Source: Zasmidium citrigriseum (taxonomy: Eukaryota > Ascomycota > Dothideomycetes > Mycosphaerellales > Mycosphaerellaceae). From it: a stretch of DNA of 64,000 bases. The notes under the pieces are model-generated. The model had not been told where the DNA came from and ran no database searches. It worked only from the letters and a program-made list of their open reading frames with translations. This document shows positions 10,447-21,765 of the stretch, in pieces. Numbering within the stretch: position 1 is the stretch's first letter; every line of letters begins with the position of its first letter. The stretch lies in contig NHNW01000001.1 in assembly GCA_002786025.1 (NCBI GenBank), positions 1,426,001-1,490,000 on the forward strand. The letters are read 5' to 3'. The position numbers and the translations under genes were made by a program.

Positions 10447-12271
10447 ATGGTGGCGTGCCCCATCTGCGACAGGCCCGTCAAGGAAGTCGACATCAACCGC
10501 CACATCGACTCCGACTGCAAACTCCACATCGACGAGCCCAGTCCACCGGCGACTCAAGCAAATGCAGTCAAGCCGAAGCCTTCCAGAGCTGCGGGATTCT
10601 TCACGCCAGCAGCGAAGAAGAACGTCAGCTTCAAGGCTGAGGATGCATCCTCTCCAATAGCAAGCACTCAGGTTCCGACGGCCAAGCCTGCCCCATCAAC
10701 CCCGTTTCCAAGCACCGCTCCAGCGAAACGACCACGCGAGCAAGATGAGCAAGCAGATGAGGATCACAAAGAGCCAGAAAAGGCAGCCCCAGTGCAGAAG
10801 AAGGCCAAGAATGCACACCAGCCTCTGGCAGAACGTATGCGGCCTCAAAGCCTGGACGGAGTTGCTGGGCAAGAGCTAGTCGGTCCAAATGGAGTTCTGC
10901 GAAATCTGATCGTGTCCGATCGAGTGCCTTCGATGATACTATGGGGTGGACCGGGGACTGGCAAAACTACGATCGCTCGGCTCATAGCATCGACGGCTGG
11001 ATGCAGATTCGTGGAGATCAACAGTACATCGAGTGGTGTAGCAGAGTGCAAGAAGCTGTTTGCTGAGGCTAAGAACGAGCTGGGTTTGACTGGAAGGAAG
11101 ACAATCATTTTCTGCGATGAGATCCATCGATTCAGCAAGAGCCAACAAGATGTGTTCCTCGCGCCGGTAGAGGCTGGCCAAGTCACGCTCATTGGCGCCA
11201 CGACGGAGAATCCGAGCTTCAAGGTGGTAAATGCGTTACTGAGTCGATGTAGGACCTTTACATTGTCGAAGCTGAATGATGAGGATATCTTTGGCATTTT
11301 GAAACGGGCGCTACTACATGAAGTCCCTGGGTTGCCGACCCCGTCTCCGAGCCCATCTGCGGAAAACCAAGAAAGCACATCGAGCACAGATCACGCAACT
11401 AGCCACCATCTGCTTGCGGAAGACGACTATGCTCTTGTCCGTTACCTGGCTGCGTTCGCAGATGGTGATGCCAGGACAGGTTTGAATTTGCTTGAACTCG
11501 CTCTAGATCTGTGTCACAAGCCATCGATCACCATTGATGAAATCAAGAAAAGCTTAACGCAGACTTTGGTCTACGATCGTGCGGGAGAGTACGTAAACAA
11601 AAGGACACAGGCTTCGGCATATCTGAGACATCTGCTGACATTTCCTCTTTACTTTCAGTCAGCATTACGACACGATCTCGGCGTTCCACAAATCAGTACG
11701 TGGGAGCAACGCCGACGCGGCTCTGTACTACCTCGCAAGGATGCTCCAGTCCGGAGAAGATGCGCTTTACATCGCACGACGCATGGTGGTTATTGCAAGC
11801 GAAGACGTCGGAATCGCGGACAACAGCATGTTATCCTTGGCAACGGCTACATATACTGCTGCAGAGAAGATCGGAATGCCGGAGTGCCGGATCAACTTGG
11901 CGCATTGCACAGTTGCCCTGTGCCAGGCTCCGAAATCCGTACGAGCATATCGTGGCTTGAACGCCGCGTATGCTGCCTTGAATGAGCCAGGAATCGCTGG
12001 CCTCCCCGTACCGATCCATCTTCGAAATGCACCTACCAAGCTTATGAAAGAGCTCGGGTACGGCAAGGAGTACAAGTACAACCCGGATTACCAGGATGGC
12101 CGTGTTGTACAAGACTATCTCCCCGAGAAACTCGAAGGCCGCGTCTTCCTCGGATCCCGAGACCTGGGCACGCAAATCGACCCCGAAGTCGCAGAGATGG
12201 ACGAGGAGCTCCGCCACGCAGAGGAATTCGAGCGGGGAGAGGAGTTGATATTGAATCCCGATGGCGACTGA
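10447..12271 (+). CDS. MGS1: AAA ATPase Mgs1/WRNIP1 (DNA-damage tolerance)
   Basis: Two exons: 10447-11588 and 11659-12271, joined across a 70-nt intron (GTACGT donor, TTTCAG acceptor) to read ...[15 protein letters not shown], a block conserved in the MgsA/WRNIP1 family. The product is 584 aa. Residues 4-24 form a UBZ4 ubiquitin-binding zinc finger (C4, C7, H19, C24). A long disordered linker follows, with a PIP-like AAGFFTP segment near residue 50. The AAA core has Walker A GGPGTGKT at 167-174 and Walker B FCDEIH with D224, then the MgsA C-terminal tetramerisation region (residue 380 onward). Family knowledge: Mgs1 acts at stalled replication forks with PCNA and ubiquitin in the nucleus. 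The gene converges on a Zn2Cys6 regulator with 6 bp between stop codons. Confidence 0.95.
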
Positions 12272-12277
12272 GGTATT

Positions 12278-13918
12278 TCACTTGACCGGAACAGGAACTC
12301 CTTGAGGAGCCAGCTTCGGATCCCTAGCTCGTACATTCGGCGGCCTCATTCCCTTGGTGAACGCATGGTCGCGTACAGCGCCACACCATTTGAGCATGGC
12401 CCAATGACCGTGCTGCGTGAAGTAGACCGCCGCAGTTCGCAGGGGCAAGAACATGCCAATATGACCAGTGCTCGATGAGACCGGTTCGACAAAGAATGGA
12501 AAGCACCGACAGAGGTTCATGACATACTCCATCAGCTCTTCCTCCCCGACCACCTCTTCCGGCTCCGGATACCAGTCTTCTTGAACTTTGTGACGAAGCC
12601 TATGGAGGCCTTGGATCATAGTGCGCAAGAAATGCATTACATCCCAGTATACCGATAACAGATACGAGACCATGAAGTTGGGGAAGACGAAGGCCTCCTT
12701 CAGCGTCCGATCCTTGACCAGCCCGGAGAAGGCTAGAAATTTGTCGATGCTGGTCAGCTCGAACAGTTTCTGGTCCGACCACTTCGATCGAATATGATAA
12801 TCTCTGAACCAGTCCCGAATTTCCCGTTCCAGTCCCTTCGACTCCGACAACAGCGCATCCATCTGCTCGATCGCATGCGGCGCTGTGATGTCCAGCTTGT
12901 CGTACCGCTCCAGGAGTGCCGGGACTTGCAAAGCCATGTCGTAAAAGAACGTCGCGGCGTCAATGTACGGCGCCCGCCACGCAACAGACCTCCATTCGGG
13001 CGTTCCCAGAAAACACGCTTTCCTCAACAAGAGCGCATGACTGAGCGCCCCATGCTTCATGTTCGAAAAGATTAACAGCGCCATCTTCGAAGTGATGCTC
13101 TTCGGTCCTCTCGCAGCAAGAAGTTGCTGGCTGCCCTGAATATGCTTCGTCCACCCATCCCCAACTTGCGCAATCTCGTCGAAGAACTCACAATTCGCCA
13201 GGATATTGACCGTCGCCAGCACGTAATCGTCGTTAACAGCCTCCTTGGACATCCCCGCCAGCGTCCTCAAAAGCCCATTCAAAGCTTTATGATAACTCGC
13301 CACCGCCTGCCGCAAAAGATCTTTATCTTTATACAGACTCCCGACCTGCACCAGACTCATTGCATCCAAGGAATCCGAGACTTCTGGCCGGAGACTCGAC
13401 GTCGTGATGAGATGCTGCAAGAACGAGAAATGCGCATCATCCTCACCAACGCGCTGCGGAATATACGTATTGATGAACGTCTGGTAAATAAGCTGCTTCT
13501 CCACCGTCGGACTAGGCAAATACTGCGGCGTGGCATACAGCGCCATGGCATTCGCAAAATCCAGCATCGTCTCCTTTCGCCCCTCATAGAACACCCAAGG
13601 TTCCTCCGGCGTGGTGGCTTTCGTTGAGATCAGACTCTGGTTACTGCTATTCTCACTTCCCGGCGTCGAAGTGTCCGTGGGCGGCGATCCGGATTTCCTG
13701 CCATGGTCCAACGGCCCGCGCTTGGATTGATACACCCTCTCAGCATTCTCCACCGTCCACTTCGTCTGATCTCGAAACTCGACCTGCCCGGGTGCAGGCA
13801 ATCGGTAACCCGGACATGGCACACCGTGGGTTTTGCAGCGATTGCATGATGGACGATTCTCGTCGCAGCGGATTTTGCGTTTGCGGCATTGCGCGCAGCC
13901 GGTGGATTTTATGGGCAT
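12278..13918 (-). CDS. Zn2Cys6 fungal transcription factor, 546 aa
   Basis: A single exon from ATG 13918 to TGA 12278-12280. The N-terminus carries a complete Zn2Cys6 cluster: C8, C11, C18, C25, C28 and C35 with the standard 2-6-6-2-6 spacing and a basic first loop (RKRKIRC). A Ser/Thr/Pro-rich linker follows, then a long alpha-helical region of the fungal-specific regulator type (DUF3468-like layout) from about residue 115. It is expected to bind DNA as a nuclear regulator; targets are unknown and no adjacent gene cluster suggests one. The 3' end lies 6 bp from the MGS1 stop on the other strand, so the two transcripts must overlap in their 3' ends. Confidence 0.9.
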   Translation of the reverse strand: MPIKSTGCAQCRKRKIRCDENRPSCNRCKTHGVPCPGYRLPAPGQVEFRDQTKWTVENAERVYQSKRGPLDHGRKSGSPPTDTSTPGSENSSNQSLISTKATTPEEPWVFYEGRKETMLDFANAMALYATPQYLPSPTVEKQLIYQTFINTYIPQRVGEDDAHFSFLQHLITTSSLRPEVSDSLDAMSLVQVGSLYKDKDLLRQAVASYHKALNGLLRTLAGMSKEAVNDDYVLATVNILANCEFFDEIAQVGDGWTKHIQGSQQLLAARGPKSITSKMALLIFSNMKHGALSHALLLRKACFLGTPEWRSVAWRAPYIDAATFFYDMALQVPALLERYDKLDITAPHAIEQMDALLSESKGLEREIRDWFRDYHIRSKWSDQKLFELTSIDKFLAFSGLVKDRTLKEAFVFPNFMVSYLLSVYWDVMHFLRTMIQGLHRLRHKVQEDWYPEPEEVVGEEELMEYVMNLCRCFPFFVEPVSSSTGHIGMFLPLRTAAVYFTQHGHWAMLKWCGAVRDHAFTKGMRPPNVRARDPKLAPQGVPVPVK

Positions 13919-14372
13919 CTTGTGTCGCGTGGGTGGAGGATGGGGAGTTCGCAGTCGGGGCTCGAAGAAGAAAGAGCGGCCTGCGAGGAGAGGTGTGGTG
14001 GCTGAAGGATTGGAGTCGTGATGCTAGAATGCGGGGTGGGCCGAAGGATTGGGTGGTTTGGGGCTGAGAAGGATTGTTGGTGGCGCTTTTCTTTGTTCTT
14101 GGAAGGGGAAGCGAGGTTGACGACATGTCTTCGATTGCAAGTCTCGGGGGTTGTAGGCTCATGAAGGAGGAGTTGTTCGCCGCCAATCGGCCAGAACCTC
14201 CAACCCCTCCAATGTCGAATCTCCTTCTGCTTATCGACTACGTTCGCCTCCTGATCATTCAAGTCTTGTCGAAGAGTCGCTGAAGAGATACCCTGCGGAC
14301 GTTATCAATCATTCCTCTGTCGGCAGATGCTAGGTATATGATAGTTCACAATAATTCTCTTCATAGCTCATA
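13919..14372. other. Intergenic, promoter of the Zn2Cys6 gene
   Basis: A 454-bp stretch upstream of the regulator gene and downstream of the membrane-protein gene (both minus strand). No convincing frame, RNA gene or repeat. Confidence 0.45.
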
Positions 14373-16383
14373 TCAAGCCAACTCATGCCTCGGCCTCAAC
14401 TCCCAAGTCCCAGTCCTTGACTGCGTAGCAACAACCCTATGCTCCTCAGCAAACTTCTCACTCTGCTTAAACAGCTCCTCAACACTCCTCGCATCCCCCT
14501 CTCCGTCCCCCGGAATGAAACGCTGCGCAACAAGTCCTTGCAACGACATTCTCTCCCGGACATCTTTCCCGCCATGCTGGCCAAGGTGCGATACGAAAGC
14601 CCAGCAAGCGATCAGCAACCCCAGGGCGCCGAAAGCGAATGGGAGAGTCACGTTCACCCAGAACAGCGTCTTGGGGACTTTGGCGACGAGTTTAGTGGTT
14701 CGGTTTTGTTGGGATGTGGCTGTGCGGGGACTGAGAGCTCCGGCGGAGAGGCCGAGGAAGGCGGTTGAGAAGGCGGTGCTGAAATCGGAGGCGATGTTGG
14801 CGACGTCGTAGGCTGTGGCGGGCTTGGCTGTGATTGCGGTGAGTTGGTTCTTCAGGAAGCCATCGCCGAGCTTTTGTTGCAGTGGGAAGTTGAGGTTGTG
14901 GAAGGTCGAGTAGTTTAAGGGGGAGAAGTCAAGGATCTTGAGTGCGCCTCCATTACCGCCGATCAGACTGTAGTTGACTGCGTAGGCATGGTAGTCGCAG
15001 CCAAGAAGGTAGTAGGTCGATGTCAAGCTGGCGATGGGAATTGCTTGAACATTGGGATCAGTTCCGTCACCGAACGCCTTGGCCCACCCCTCGAAGTCGA
15101 AATCGATGCTTGCCAATAGAGCGAAATGGCCTTTGACGGCTGTGTTGGTCTGATTGAGACAGTTAAATGTGGTGCAATTGGCTCCTGCTGGCCCGATATA
15201 CGCAGGTTCCGTGAAGTTCAGTGTCATCGGCGAATGCTTGAAGATGGCACCAGCTGTTGCACTGCTCGAAGTCTCCGCGTCGAGACTGCCCGAGAATGAG
15301 TATCCAGCCGGGTTGCAGTCATATTCTCCTTGCAGACTAGCTTTGCAAGCAGAGGACAATGCCCTGCACTGGGTCTTGATAGCCATGGAGGAAGCGACAA
15401 AGTCGACGTCAGAAGGCACGTCCGCGGGGAGTGGCAGCATAAAGTTGTCATCCGTCGTTCTCAAGATGTAGTCGTCTGATGAATTGTAAAGGACGGCGTA
15501 GCCGGTAGAAGCGTTATTGAGAGAGGAGACGCCTGAGTTTGTGTTGTAGAACACCGTACACTGCCCTTCTCTGTCGTCCAGTCCAGGAGATCCTGCCATG
15601 TTGTTGAGACACCATTCCGAGAGACCAATGCCGCCTTGAAACGTCGCATAGGGTTGGTCCAAATGCAGGTAGGACACAGTTGTCATTGCGCTTGAGAACC
15701 AAGTCTCAAATGCCACCATGAGGTATCTGAAAGACGTTAACGATCTGGAGTTCAGAATGCAGTGATGTTCGATCTTACTGAAGCCCGACAAACGAAGCCA
15801 GTATCGCCACAGCAATGGTGACGAAGTTGGGAATCCTGGCACGCTCACCGCCGAAAGCGAAGTGATACTTCAGATACTTGATCACAGCGCCAATACCGCC
15901 ATTATTGAATACGTTGATAAGTAGTGTCAGCTGCAGAGGCGTGGGAAGTTGTTCATGTTTGCCGCGACAAGAATGTGCGAAAATCCTCTTCGAGATCGGC
16001 CAGGATAGGAGTAGTAATGCCGACGAAGTTGCCAGGCCAGCAGCAGTAGCGAACTTGCCGACAATGGTCGAGAGCTTGGATGTGGGAAAATCGACGTAGT
16101 AGTGCGCTGAGGACGTCTCGTTGAAAGCGAAGGACAGGTCTGGATCAGAGAACTGAGGCGGATGGACCTGTCTTCCGAGTACGAAGTAGAGCAGCACTGC
16201 TGCAAGAGCCACTGATGGCAGAAGGATGATTGCGCATGGTAAAAGCAGCTCCAGAGCCAGAGAAGAGGTGGTGTTGGTTGTGCTGGACGAGGATGCCTCT
16301 TGCTGACCCAGCTCTTCTACGTTCGCATTGATTTGATCATTCTTCTCGTACATGTTGTGCTCGTATCCCGCTCTGTCGGCCAT
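14373..16383 (-). CDS. Uncharacterised fungal membrane glycoprotein, 652 aa
   Basis: Two exons: 16383-15779 and 15726-14373, with a 52-nt intron (GTAAG donor, TTTCAG acceptor) joining ...FVGLQYLMVAFETW. The N-terminus is Ser/Thr-rich and cytosolic-looking. Hydrophobic segments lie near residues 45-70 (LLLPCAIILLPSVALAAVLLY), 115-135, 190-210, and near residue 550 (LPFAFGALGLLIACWAFV). Between the third and last membrane segments is a large region with many N-glycosylation sequons (NNAS, NSSD, NFTE, NCTT, NQTN, NYSL, NYST) and several cysteines, so it is probably extracellular. A cytosolic C-terminal tail of about 80 residues follows. This layout is seen in a widespread fungal family of unknown function; I do not assign a role. 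Confidence 0.8.
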
Positions 16384-17587
16384 TGGAGAGAATGATATGT
16401 GAAATGATAGCAAACTCGATGCAAAGGAGCAGAGAAAGCCAGTACTTATCATGCTGTGCATTTACGAAGCGACGCCAGTTGACCTCTAAACACCTCGTGA
16501 ACGCCGATACGCCCAACTGCCGTGGCGTAATATTTGGCGAAAAGGGACAAGGAAGCAGTGAGGTTTGGGAGCAGGGCGCCAAGAGGCGTATTCTGGACGC
16601 CTTTCGCTCTTGTGCATTGCAGTTTTGCTTTTCAGGGTCGCAGCGGTAGAGCGGATTGTGGCTTGCGCAGACTCGTCGGCGAGAGCGATCTGGCGGCATT
16701 GGGCGCCGCTGCGACCAGGTCGGTTAGATAACAGTGCTTGATGGCATGACCAGAAGGATTCGAGATGATTGTTTGATGCGATGTTCGAAACATTGATGTT
16801 CGTTGGAGGTCGAAGTTCAAGATGCGGTGGAAGTAGGAACGTGGTGCATGTAGTCTCAGCGGCCCCAGAATAGATATAGTGCGCTAAGGGTCTGTGCTGA
16901 GACTAGAAACGTCGCCTGAAGGAACGCTCGAATCATCAACAACATTAACCATGAGCATCCAACAGTTGGATCTTGGTGTCAGGTGGGTGACACTGTTTCA
17001 AGGCATTGCTACCATTACTGCTTTCAGATCTCACCATGGCATCGCAAGCATAGCTCTTTTCAAGGTTCACTTGGCGGCATTCTTTACCCTAAATGCCAAT
17101 GATGAGCATGGGCTAAGGTGCATAGGAACTCAAGACTCCTTCCGATGATAGCATGGCAGGTGGATCAGGCCAGCTATGCTGCGTTTTTCGCATCTTCAAC
17201 TTTTCTCAACTCGCTCTTTGTAGAATGATATCCTCAAAGGGGCATCTAAGATGAACGGATAGCTTCTGACTTGAGAACTCTGAAGGATTGGGGTGGAAAG
17301 AAAGCTTTGAAGGCCATTAAGGAACAGACAGAGGACCAATCAACGGACAGTCGTGCCGACGACGATAGCGAGAAAACGTTACCCAGAAGACTGAAGACTG
17401 AAGAATTCCCTCCCAGAAATACCGGAAGACATTTCTAGGCCTTACACACCTCCCAGTCTTGACGGCCATTCTACCTTCCGAGTGAAGATCTTGGGATCAT
17501 ACTCTACCTTCGAGCCACCCTCGACAAGGACCCGGACCCCAAGGCTTCAGATCTTCAAACCAAACTGCCCCCAAAACCATCCTCACA
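16384..17587. other. Intergenic region between divergent genes
   Basis: About 1.2 kb between the divergent membrane-protein gene and the sulfotransferase-like gene. No open frame with convincing composition, no RNA gene, no repeat. Both promoters should be here. Confidence 0.45.
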
Positions 17588-18370
17588 ATGGGCACCTCCC
17601 CATCGAAACCCCAACCCGGCGCCCATCTGCAAGTCATAGCCGCAGGCCTCCCCAGAACAGGCACAGCCTCAATAACAGCCGCCCTCGAAATCCTCCTCCG
17701 CGGCCCAGTCTACCACGCCGGAATCCAACACATCCTCTCCTACCCCTCCGAAGTCCCCATGAAAAACGCAATGACTCTCCTCGCCAACCACCAAAACCCC
17801 ACCGCAACAAAACAAATCCTCGACTCCATGTTTTCCTCCGGCTGGACCGCAGTCGTCGACTCTCCCTTCGCCCAATTCACGCCCGAGTCATTGGAACTCT
17901 ATCCCGACGCAGTGGTGATATGCACGATCCGAGATCCCGAGAAATGGATCAGATCTTTGGGAGAACTCGTCCAAGCAGGTCAAATCGCCACGGGTTGGCA
18001 TACAGCTCTTGTCCCCATCGCCCGCCTCTTCCCCAAATACACCGCCCTCCTCGGGAGCACACGCTGGAGAGAAATCTACACCGGCTACGAAGGCGTCGAG
18101 ATCTACCATCGACATATCGAATGGTTGAAATCTATCGTGCCGAAAGACAAATTATTCTTCATCGACGTTAAAGATGGTTGGGGTCCGTTATGTAACGCCT
18201 TGGATATGCCCGTGCCGGAGAATGTGCCGTTTCCGAGAGTCAATGATGGCGATGAGGTGAAGCGGATTGCGAGGCGGTTCGTTGTGAGGGGTGTGGTGAG
18301 GTGGGCGATGGTTGCGGGTGTGGCAGTTGCTATATTAGCCATTGCGTGGCAAGTATGGCGGAGTCGGTAG
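17588..18370 (+). CDS. Sulfotransferase-family P-loop protein with C-terminal membrane anchor
   Basis: A single exon of 260 aa from ATG 17588. After a short Pro-rich start, residues 20-28 (GLPRTGTAS) form the 5'-phosphosulfate-binding loop typical of the Sulfotransfer_4 family, and a CTIRDPEKWIRS segment (about 119-130) matches the 3'-phosphate-binding strand-helix. The rest follows the layout of fungal members often misannotated as NAD-dependent epimerases. The C-terminus has a hydrophobic helix from about residue 232 (VVRWAMVAGVAVAILAIAWQ) followed by WRSR, a tail-anchor arrangement that would place the domain on the cytosolic face of a membrane. The acceptor substrate is unknown and sulfotransferase activity is inferred from the motifs only. 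The codons use an unusually high share of C-ending triplets at the 5' end. Confidence 0.82.
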   Translation: MGTSPSKPQPGAHLQVIAAGLPRTGTASITAALEILLRGPVYHAGIQHILSYPSEVPMKNAMTLLANHQNPTATKQILDSMFSSGWTAVVDSPFAQFTPESLELYPDAVVICTIRDPEKWIRSLGELVQAGQIATGWHTALVPIARLFPKYTALLGSTRWREIYTGYEGVEIYHRHIEWLKSIVPKDKLFFIDVKDGWGPLCNALDMPVPENVPFPRVNDGDEVKRIARRFVVRGVVRWAMVAGVAVAILAIAWQVWRSR

Positions 18371-18827
18371 CGACGAAGAGGTACAGGTATGACGGAGATG
18401 AGGAGATGAAACGGGAATATCGACCGAACGATGTACACCAAAGAGAAGTTGCTAGCTACCACTCTGATGAAGCCGCTAGATGAGCAATTGCTGCAGCCAA
18501 GACGAAGCGCCTCGTGAAGTGGCCAGCACAAGCAGCAAAACGAGCGTCGTTTGCTCATATACCTCCCGTAAGCCAACGAATGTCGCATGCCTTCCCCATT
18601 TGTGACACCACATCTGCTCATCATCATTAAGCAGCACACATTATCGTAACCCATGCCGTGTCCTAGAATCTACTTGCTCGACGCTTCGGGCGATCAGCCA
18701 AGAGGTGTCATAGCAATCGTGGTCGAGTCGTGATGGATGGAGAAGAGACATTATCATCGCCGTCGTCTCTATCAGTCGTGAGGAGTGGCGCCAAGAAATC
18801 CGACCGCAATCAAGTGGTCACGATGTT
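18371..18827. other. Intergenic between convergent genes
   Basis: A 457-bp stretch between the 3' ends of the sulfotransferase-like gene and the C2H2 gene. Nothing recognisable. Confidence 0.45.
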
Positions 18828-20580
18828 CTACTTCGATTCCTCTTGGTCGCTGTCGGGAGGAGAGATTGTGGCCTCGTCGTCCTCCTTGATGGCGCTGCTG
18901 AAGAACAAGGGGTTGTTCATAGCCGGTGCTTCGGCGTTGATGTTGAAGCCCATGTCGGTGTTGCCAAGGAGAGCAAGATCAGGGTGCTCCATGCCCGTGA
19001 TGTCCCACGAGGGGTTTCCATGCTGAGAGTACTGGACTGCCTGTGGCCCAAAGCCCATCTGCTGAGGCATTTGTGGGAACTGGTTGGCCATACCAACACC
19101 ACCAACCTGTGGTACGCCGCCGTGGTGAAAGTACTGGCCGAAGTTGGTGAAGCCGGAAGCTGGCATGCCGTTGGTGTTTGGTCTGAAGGACATGGATGAC
19201 TGACCCCAAGAGCCATCACGGCCGTGAGCTGGTGGAGCCGGGAAGTTGCTTGGTGCTGACTGACGGTGGTGAGTTTGCTGGTTCTGCGTGAACGGGTCGC
19301 GGAACGAGGACGTCAACATGTTGAGCGAGGCCTGGTTGTCGAAGGTAATGTCTGGGCCGCTGTTGTCACGGTGGATGCTGAGGCCGGTGCGCTTTCTTGG
19401 TGGCGGCTGGGTGAAGGTGAGGTTATCATCATCTTCCAGCTCTTCCATGTAAGATGGTCTCTTGCGGCTCCTAACCGACGGGTGATGAGGCTGGCCTCGG
19501 TTGCGGGTCACACGCCTAGTGTTGACGTTCCTGTCGGTGAGAGCTGGGCGAGGTCGAGAGCGACGTGGACGCTTCTTCTCTGGGATGTCCGCCTCTGGCT
19601 CCGTCTCTCCTTCGATGAGATCGTCCTCGGACTCTGGGTTGCCAGTGATCTCCCTCTCCTTTCTCAACACGCCATCTGCATCGTAGACGCACTCGGTGGG
19701 CTCGACAACCTCGCTTGTAGCCTGAAGTGCTCTCAGCACGGAGATGGCCTTCTTCTGGTTGCGCTTTCGCCGCATCTCAGGTGTGGCGGAATCGAAGATG
19801 TCCATGCCTGGCCAGAAGATGCCCTTCAACTTGGAGGCGTCGTTGGCGAGCTCACCTTCGCCATCATCTTCGTTGAATGAAGCAATCGAGTCGCTGTTGT
19901 TGTTGCGTCGACGGCGAGTGGCACGGCGTGCGGTGGGCTCGAAGGAGGGATCGTCGTCATCCTCGTAGTCACTGTCGATGCTCTCTTGCTTGACGAGCGG
20001 AGAGTCGGCGAAGGGGTAGGATGGCAGCACACTGTTCTGGAGATGTGACTGGAAGTTGCGCACTGGCATGTCCATCGAGTACATGGAGTTTGGCGTGTCG
20101 GAGCGAGCGAGTGGCTCGTTGGAGAAGCGGCGGTTGAGGGCAGGGTCGACGAGGTGCATGTTGTCTCGCAGACGCTGTGAGGGACGCTGACGAGGAGCGG
20201 CCGAAGGGGTGTTGCGGCCAGAGCCTATGGCAATTGTCAGCTCATTCACTCAAGACAAACAATTGGCTTCACTCACCAGTGCCTGGGGCGCGTCTCGGCG
20301 CGTTGTTGGAGCCTGGGCCACGCTTCTTCTCTTTCTGGCTCATGCGCTCACGCATCAGCTCCTCCACGTTGTAGTCGGCATACCAGTCGTCGTAGTCGTC
20401 GATGATGGTCTTCGCCTCCTCGTCGTTGCTGGCCTTGACTTTGATCTTGTAGTAGCAGCTGAGATGGCCCTTGCTGGCGATGTGGGTGAGCAGGTGGCTC
20501 ACGTCGGAGAAGTTGGGCCGCTTGGGGCAGACGTTGCAATGCAGTGGGATGTCGGGGGTCTGGGTCGATAGCAAGTTCAT
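18828..20580 (-). CDS. Nuclear C2H2-type zinc finger protein, 566 aa
   Basis: Two exons: 20580-20277 and 20224-18828, with a 52-nt intron (GTGAGT donor, CATAG acceptor). The N-terminus holds one zinc finger with C15, C18, H33 and H39 (C-x2-C-x14-H-x5-H), close to the U1/JAZ type found in RNA- or chromatin-associated proteins. It is followed by a conserved-looking acidic/aromatic segment (IIDDYDDWYADYNVEE) and a basic patch. The remainder is disordered: an acidic stretch (SDYEDDDDPSFEPTARR), several basic clusters (KKRPRRSRPRPA, RSRKRPS) and a Gln/Gly/Pro/Asn-rich C-terminal third (NQFPQMPQQMGFGPQ) ending in acidic residues, which could be an activation domain. A nuclear DNA- or RNA-binding role is inferred; no target is suggested. 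Confidence 0.82.
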
Positions 20581-21765
20581 GGCGGCTTGCTGAGTGAGCG
20601 AATTAGTGTAAGTGAGTGAGGGTGTCCAGGCGTTGTCCGTCCTCGCTGGCCTGGCTGGCGGGCTCCGGTGGCAATCGGCACTGGCTCTCGAACTAAGGAC
20701 TGCTGTCTGTGGCACTGGAAACTGTGTCTGTCAGTCGGTGCTGCTGCCGCCGAACGGAGAGACGGCGGGTGCTGCTGTGGTGGTTGGTGAGGTGGAAGCG
20801 GCGTGCTGAAGGCGTGTGGGGCACGTCAAGTGGGAGGAGGGGGCTTCACGTACCAAGCGACCAAAAGGAGTGACGAAGGGGCAAATCCAAGACGAACGCG
20901 CTGACGGCAAGAGAAGTGTGGTGGAGAAGAGAGGGAGCGTGGGTGAGAAACAGACGAAGTGAAGGAGAGTGGCGGGCGGCGTGCTGGCCCTGCTTGCTGT
21001 TGCTGGTGAAGGGAGGTGGTCGTCGATGCCGTCGCGGCCGTCAAGGAGCTGGTGGTGCTTGCTCTCGCCGTAAGGAGTGTGGTGTTGTCTTGCCGGCGCA
21101 GAGGAAGCTGCGTCTTGCTGCTGCTGAGGTGGAAGAGGAAGTCGAGCTGGAAGGGAAGGAGCCAATGTTTACTCGAATGCCAAGCCGCTTGTTGCCGCGA
21201 CGTCACATGGCAAACGGACTCGGTGAAAGCAGCAAGTGAGACGAGAAGCGAGAAGTTTAGAGGTGAATGAAGAGTGTCGAGCTACCTGTTGCTTGTTTGT
21301 TCCCGAGTAAGGGAGTGCGGGAATGAGTGAGGGCATGTCAAGCCATGTTATGAGCAGATAGTATCCTAGGCGTGACCCAATGCATCGCCCAAGTCAATTG
21401 TCAGCATGCTCAAGTTCGATCTCCTCTTGCATTGTAGCCCGGCCTCATTGACGAGCTCGACTCGGGTTATTAGATTGCAAGAGATAGAATAAAGTGAAGC
21501 ATACTCTACCATCTGGCGCTTGCTTAGCTACACACCTACCTCAAAGGAGCAACAAGGCCCCGGCCATGTTTGTAGCCTATTCTCCCAGCTAGCATTTGAA
21601 CTCTAGGTGGGAGGTATTCCTACATTATGCGCAAACAGAACATTCACATCTCCTCGAGTCCAAGAACATGAAGTCGAGTACCGGCGATCTGTCCATTCCA
21701 CGACTCGAGTTCCTCTCGCATCGATGAAAGGCCAAGCCAGTGACAGGCTCAACTGACCGTTGCTC
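20581..21765. other. Long upstream region of the C2H2 gene
   Basis: About 1.2 kb upstream of the C2H2 gene, and downstream of BET2 (same strand). On the minus strand 20700-21240 is strongly C/T- and CAG-rich, typical of a long fungal 5' leader. A possible 5'-UTR intron is a GTACGT donor at 20853 with a CTTCAG acceptor at 20806 (48 nt), but nothing else supports it. Open frames here on both strands are low-complexity and I do not call them. Confidence 0.4.

Noticed and set aside
11589..11985. Continuation of the MGS1 frame past 11588
   Set aside because: It reads through the intron and then out of frame; the spliced form gives the conserved [13 protein letters not shown] block.
17482..18171. 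Plus-strand open frame of 229 codons, Arg/Pro-rich
   Set aside because: Shadow of the sulfotransferase-like gene in another frame.
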